DNA of 35,753 bases from Flavobacteriales bacterium (GTDB lineage: Bacteria; Bacteroidota; Bacteroidia; Flavobacteriales_D; Crocinitomicaceae): positions 1-35,753 of the forward strand of contig CANGLG010000003.1 of NCBI GenBank assembly GCA_947454395.1, read 5' to 3'. Position numbers and translations under genes: made by a program. Numbering within the stretch: position 1 is the first letter of the stretch; each line of letters opens with the position of its first letter. This document shows, in pieces, positions 31,680 through 35,753 of this stretch. A model generated the notes under the pieces. That model had not been told where the DNA came from. It saw nothing but the letters and a program-made list of their open reading frames with translations, and ran no database searches.

Positions 31680-34382
31680 ATGAAAAAAATTACTCTACTA
31701 CTTTCAATTTGTTTTTTTGCCTTTTTAGGTTTTTCTCAATGTAACTACACATTAGTTCTTGGTGACGCTTATGGTGATGGTTGGAACAATGGTCAAATGG
31801 TCTTGGTTCAAAACGGAGATACAATTGCATTTTTGAATGGACCTAACCAAAGTCCGAATTTTAGCGCAAATGACACAACAATTCTAGTACCTGTTACGCC
31901 TGGTATCCAAGCTGATCTTATTTGGAATGTCCCAGGAAATTGGCCCAGTGAAATGAGTGTAATTTTGTATGATGAAAATGGAATTGAACTCTTCAATATG
32001 GTAAGTAATTCAGATTCACTTGCTCTCACAACACTTTTTTCATCAACTCCAACATGTGCACCATGTAGTGCTCTTCCTGCTCCAGGAAATACACTTTCTA
32101 GTAATGGGCTAAGTTTATGCCCAGGCACAAATTCATTGTTAACTCTTGAAACAACGACATTAGGCTCTGGTGTCACTTACCAATGGTATAGTTCTACTGA
32201 TGGTATTAATTACACAGCTATTTCTGGAGATACATCTAATTCTTTATCAATTACCGCTACAACTGACATATATTATTATTGTGCCGTAACTTGCTCTGGA
32301 TTCAACTCAACAAATTCGAACCCTGTTCATATAACAATAGCTCCTTATACACAATGTTATTGTACTCCGCAATATACAACTGGAACATCATTTGGAGATT
32401 TGATTTCAAATGTTTCAATTGGAGGAACAACATTATCTAATAACACTGGTTTTGTTGCAGGTGACCCCTCATATACTTTTTTTACTGGGCAACCTAATTA
32501 TACTGCAACCCTTGTTCCATCATCCTCTTATAGTTTATCTATTTCAACAGGTGAATATGGAAGTCAAGGCTATGCAGCTTGGATTGATTATAACGATGAT
32601 GGTTTATTTTCTTCTTCAGAGCAAATTGGTTATTCTCCCTCTTTGGTTGGTTCTGGATTTACTCAAGGTGCCGTTAATGACTCAATTACATTTACAATTG
32701 CACTTGCTTGTAACCCTCCTGCTGGAATCCACAGGATGAGAATCCGTGGAGCATATAACGTTAATGGCGGCACAATAGACCCATGTGTTTCTTATGGATA
32801 TGGAGAAACTGAAGATTATTTAGTTACAATTGCTCCTGCTCCTGCATGTCCATCTGCAGGTCAAGTTTTTAATTCAACTACAACACAAACTACAGCAAGT
32901 ATTTCTTGGTTGTTAGGTTGTTCATCTGCAACTATTTTTGATATTGAATATGGTCCTGTTGGATTTACTCAGGGTACCGGCACAACCTTATTAAATCAAA
33001 CTGTTTCAATAAGTAATGATACAGCTTCATTTATGATTACTGGCTTGACAGAAAGCACAGAATATACCGTTTACTACCGCGCAGTTTGCGGAGGAAATAG
33101 CAGTATGTGGTCAACAGGAAGTAATTTCTATACTTTGTGTAATGCAATAATAGGTGATGGTTGGTGCGAGAATTTTGATGCTATCTCTTCAACCGAAAAT
33201 TGTTGGACGATATTAAACTTAAACGGTGATGCAACAGCTTGGGATATGAATGACACAGGAAACTCATTCAATGGAACCGACGCCGCTGCAATATCAACAG
33301 ATTTTAATGGAGGAAATAATGATGATTATTTAATTACTCCACAGTTAATTTTGACCGGAAATGAAGCTTTAGTTTTTAACTATAAAGTACGAAGTTCATT
33401 TGAGCCGAATGACTTTAAAGTATTAGTCTCAACTACAGGAATTAATCCAGCTGATTTTTCTAATACAATCTTCAATGACACGGCAAGTAACACAACTTAT
33501 CAAGACACTACACTTGACTTGTCTGCCTTTAGTGGGAATGTTTATATAGCGTTTCAAATACCTCAAGGTGGCTTAGATGGATGGGTACTTTACATTGATC
33601 AAGTTTGCGTTACATCATGTCCTCCTGTTAATATTAATGATGACTCTGCAGATGTTTGTAAAACTTTAGGAACAATTAATTTAAATACAAGCTTAAATGT
33701 TGGTGCTACCGGTGGACAGTGGTCATTTCCATCAAATCCAACTTTGTTGACTGGTTCAGATTTGAACACTTCAACATTATCATCTGGGGTGTATCAAGCG
33801 TTTTATATTGTATCATCAAATTGTTCGACAGATACTGCTGTAGCTACAATTAATGTTTTTGGGGCTTCATTTGCAGGGAATGATACCACTTTGACCGTAT
33901 GTAGAAATGAACCTTTTGACTTATTTAATTCTTTATCTGGATCGATTGATTTAGGTGGTACATGGTTTAATCCTTCGAATCAAGCATTGAATGGTAGTTT
34001 AGATATTGCTAGTAATATTCCTGGACAATTTAATTATTCTTATGTGACATCAAATGGAGTTTGCGCTGCAGATACTTCTATCGTACTAGTTACTGTAAAT
34101 GGTTCTTGTAACTTCAGTGGAATTAATGAAGTCGACTTATCAACGGTTAATCTCTATCCGAATCCAACGACAGGAGTTATTCATTTGGATATAGACGCAA
34201 TAAATGAAAATAAATCTGTGATTGTTGAAGATATAAATGGTAGAATTATTTTAGAACTTACTGACTTTATTAAAGAAAATGGTAATTATTCTTTTAATAT
34301 GGGTACAACTACAAATGGAATTTATTTTGTTAAAATAGCTGGCAAATCAGGAAGTAAAACATTTAAAATTGTTAAACAGTAA
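31680..34382 (+). CDS. T9SS-secreted multidomain protein (GEVED, FN3, choice-of-anchor J)
   Basis: The 900-residue protein has a signal peptide (about residues 1-19, cleavage after GFS), a beta-rich head, an Ig-like Cys-containing segment (about 135-225), a GEVED domain (about 230-390; AAWIDYNDDGLFSSSEQIG, GYGETEDYLV), a fibronectin III domain (about 392-490; LTESTEYTVYYRAVC), a choice-of-anchor J/cleaved-adhesin domain (about 495-655; WCENFDAISSTENCW, NDDYLITPQL), two gliding-motility-like beta segments and a C-terminal T9SS type A sorting domain (NLYPNPTTGVIHLDI, GIYFVKI). The C-terminus directs export by type IX secretion to the surface or medium. Such proteins often bind polymers or host surfaces; the ligand is unknown. 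Its own promoter and terminator flank it. Confidence 0.9.
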   Translation: MKKITLLLSICFFAFLGFSQCNYTLVLGDAYGDGWNNGQMVLVQNGDTIAFLNGPNQSPNFSANDTTILVPVTPGIQADLIWNVPGNWPSEMSVILYDENGIELFNMVSNSDSLALTTLFSSTPTCAPCSALPAPGNTLSSNGLSLCPGTNSLLTLETTTLGSGVTYQWYSSTDGINYTAISGDTSNSLSITATTDIYYYCAVTCSGFNSTNSNPVHITIAPYTQCYCTPQYTTGTSFGDLISNVSIGGTTLSNNTGFVAGDPSYTFFTGQPNYTATLVPSSSYSLSISTGEYGSQGYAAWIDYNDDGLFSSSEQIGYSPSLVGSGFTQGAVNDSITFTIALACNPPAGIHRMRIRGAYNVNGGTIDPCVSYGYGETEDYLVTIAPAPACPSAGQVFNSTTTQTTASISWLLGCSSATIFDIEYGPVGFTQGTGTTLLNQTVSISNDTASFMITGLTESTEYTVYYRAVCGGNSSMWSTGSNFYTLCNAIIGDGWCENFDAISSTENCWTILNLNGDATAWDMNDTGNSFNGTDAAAISTDFNGGNNDDYLITPQLILTGNEALVFNYKVRSSFEPNDFKVLVSTTGINPADFSNTIFNDTASNTTYQDTTLDLSAFSGNVYIAFQIPQGGLDGWVLYIDQVCVTSCPPVNINDDSADVCKTLGTINLNTSLNVGATGGQWSFPSNPTLLTGSDLNTSTLSSGVYQAFYIVSSNCSTDTAVATINVFGASFAGNDTTLTVCRNEPFDLFNSLSGSIDLGGTWFNPSNQALNGSLDIASNIPGQFNYSYVTSNGVCAADTSIVLVTVNGSCNFSGINEVDLSTVNLYPNPTTGVIHLDIDAINENKSVIVEDINGRIILELTDFIKENGNYSFNMGTTTNGIYFVKIAGKSGSKTFKIVKQ

Positions 34383-34412
34383 TTCCTGATACAACCAAAA
34401 CAAATTTTTTAT

Positions 34413-34443
34413 AAGTCGGGAGTTAATCTTCCGACTTTTTTAT
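34413..34443 (+). terminator. rho-independent terminator after the secreted-protein gene
   Basis: AAGTCGG (34413-34419) pairs with CCGACTT (34431-34437); the central AG/CT bases extend the stem, and T-rich sequence follows. Confidence 0.85.
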
Positions 34444-34497
34444 TTTCAGTTATCTTATTCTGTTGTGGTTAAAACGGATTTTCTTTTACCTTTGAAT

Positions 34498-35514
34498 ATG
34501 ACTAAATACATAGTTGTTACAGGAGGAGCTGGTTATATCGGTTCACACACGGTTGTTTCACTTGTTGAACAAGGTTTTACGCCTATTATCTTAGACGATT
34601 TTCGAAATGCAAATAGAATTGTGATTTCAGGTCTTAAAACTATCCTAGAAAAAGAACCCATCATACTCGAATTCGATATTTGTAATCCTGAATTTATCAG
34701 TTCGGTATTCCAAACCTATTCTCCTCAAGCTGTAATTCATTTTGCCGCTTACAAAGCAGTTGGGGAATCAGTTGCAGAACCATTAAAATACTATCAGAAT
34801 AATATTAGCGGTTTGGTCAATGTATTACAGAAAATGCTGGAATACAACATAAATAATTTTGTGTTTTCTTCCTCTTGTACCGTTTATGGTGAGCCCGATG
34901 GAAACAAAGAGGTTAGCGAAGAAACAGAGAAAAATCTACCTAATTCACCTTATGGGTACACGAAATGGATGGGAGAACAAATAATCCAGGACACTTTCAA
35001 TGCTTATGACCATTTGAAAATTATTAATTTACGCTATTTCAATCCGGTGGGAGCGCATAAAAGTGCTTTAATCGGGGAATTTCCAATTGGCAGACCAAAT
35101 AATTTATTACCATTCGTAACACAAACTGCAATTGGCAAACAAGAAGTTTTAACGGTTTTTGGAAACGATTACCCAACTCCTGATGGCACTTGTATACGTG
35201 ATTACATTCATGTTTGCGATTTAGCAAATGCGCATGTGAAAGCCGTTGATTTTTTACTACAACAAGAAAAAGGAATTCTTGAAAATATTAATATCGGAAC
35301 AGGAAAAGGTACGAGCGTAAAAGAAATCATCGAAACCTTTGAGAAGGAAACTGGCGTTCCGTTAAATTGGCAATATGGACCAAGAAGAAGCGGTGATGTT
35401 ATTGAAATTTTCGCAAATGCAGAAAAAGCATGGGATTTATTGGGATGGAAGTCTGAACTGACCATTAAAGATGCGATAATTGATGCTTGGAACTGGGAAA
35501 AACACCTAGCATGA
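34498..35514 (+). CDS. galE: UDP-glucose 4-epimerase
   Basis: The 338-residue enzyme interconverts UDP-glucose and UDP-galactose for glycan and exopolysaccharide synthesis. NAD-binding motif VVTGGAGYIGSH (residues 7-18), FSSSCTVYGEP, catalytic Tyr and Lys in YGYTKWMGEQ, RYFNPVGAH and LPFVTQTAIGK match the GalE group of extended SDRs. ATG 34498 gives the usual N-terminus; a GTG 33 bases upstream is possible. A TACCTTTG box with a TTG 21 bases upstream lies only four bases before the ATG, so either the transcript is nearly leaderless or the box is fortuitous. The next gene overlaps its stop by four bases. Confidence 0.96.
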   Translation: MTKYIVVTGGAGYIGSHTVVSLVEQGFTPIILDDFRNANRIVISGLKTILEKEPIILEFDICNPEFISSVFQTYSPQAVIHFAAYKAVGESVAEPLKYYQNNISGLVNVLQKMLEYNINNFVFSSSCTVYGEPDGNKEVSEETEKNLPNSPYGYTKWMGEQIIQDTFNAYDHLKIINLRYFNPVGAHKSALIGEFPIGRPNNLLPFVTQTAIGKQEVLTVFGNDYPTPDGTCIRDYIHVCDLANAHVKAVDFLLQQEKGILENINIGTGKGTSVKEIIETFEKETGVPLNWQYGPRRSGDVIEIFANAEKAWDLLGWKSELTIKDAIIDAWNWEKHLA

Positions 35515-35753
35515 AAACTCGAATTACATTTATTTTAATATCCTTTTGTTTTTTTGGTTTTAGTCAAAAAGATTCAAATTTAATTTCAAGACATAGACCA
35601 GGAATATTTTGGTATTTCAATGGATTAAGACCAATAAAAGATGCCGATAATAGAAAATATGACCGTTTGATTCTAGATTTGACTTATAACGATTGGGCCG
35701 GTTCCGTTGATCCTTTTCAAAACAAATGGAATTCTCTTGGTCTGAATACAAAC
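35511..35753 (+). CDS. exported hypothetical protein (partial, 3' end beyond window)
   Basis: The first 81 codons are visible. ATG at 35511 overlaps the galE stop as ATGA. An N-terminal signal peptide of about 19 residues (RITFILISFCFFGFSQ, cleavage after the Ser before Gln) is followed by a soluble start including RPGIFWYFNGLRP and LDLTYNDWAGS. This resembles the start of outer-membrane or periplasmic proteins of Flavobacteriales in style only, with no family recognised. The signal peptide closely resembles that of the secreted protein at 31680 (both end GFSQ). Function unknown. Confidence 0.75.
   Translation, partial: MKTRITFILISFCFFGFSQKDSNLISRHRPGIFWYFNGLRPIKDADNRKYDRLILDLTYNDWAGSVDPFQNKWNSLGLNTN

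Overview
The window looks like the chromosome of a Bacteroidota bacterium, most likely Flavobacteriales and perhaps Crocinitomicaceae (Fluviicola-like). The evidence is AT-rich DNA, recurrent TAnnTTTG promoter boxes with little Shine-Dalgarno signal, a GT117/DUF2723 protein, a secreted adhesin-like protein with a type IX secretion (T9SS) C-terminal signal, and a CTnDOT-like integrase. The taxonomic placement is inference.

Region 1 (1-1344, minus strand): a small Bacteroidota-type protein, a polytopic membrane protein and a HisKA_3 sensor kinase overlap one another. They look like one sensory operon, and the kinase runs off the left edge.

Region 2 (about 1345-10111): an accessory element abuts the 3' end of tRNA-Gln(TTG). 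Reading from the tRNA it has a tyrosine integrase, a long RteC-like regulator, a tiny RNA polymerase alpha-CTD-like ORF behind a structured about 150-nt block, an excisionase-type HTH protein, a DnaD-like replication protein, a DnaC/IstB-like helicase loader, a T7-lysozyme-type amidase and an AbiEi/AbiEii toxin-antitoxin pair. Degenerate AGTTAAGGG-type repeats follow. No capsid, terminase, relaxase or conjugation gene is present. It resembles a compact phage-satellite or mobilisable island with a defence cargo. The abiE pair is bracketed by two copies of one 10-10-10 inverted repeat.

Region 3 (10337-20695, plus strand): a tightly packed housekeeping/envelope operon of GT117 membrane protein, polysaccharide deacetylase, CPA2 antiporter, histidine kinase, gpmI phosphoglycerate mutase and an MFS transporter.

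Region 4 (20696-25087, minus strand): an accessory pocket with ParDE, Fic, DUF2200, DUF1801, a SAM methyltransferase and two orphan secreted or membrane-anchored proteins. A diverged copy of the last 35 bp of the MFS gene lies on the far side of parDE, so the TA pair sits between two versions of that gene end. Spacers before three of the genes end in attC-like GTTA boxes, and one forms a good imperfect palindrome, suggesting integron-type or similar cassettes without an integrase in view.

Region 5 (25088-31539, minus strand): TspO, a conserved hypothetical protein, a serine hydrolase, lipB and a phosphoglucose/phosphomannose isomerase form an overlapping operon. An acyl-CoA carboxylase beta subunit and an SDR-like protein lacking the usual Tyr/Lys follow.

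Region 6 (31680-35753, plus strand): a T9SS-secreted multidomain protein with its own promoter and terminator, then galE and the start of another exported protein that is cut by the window edge.
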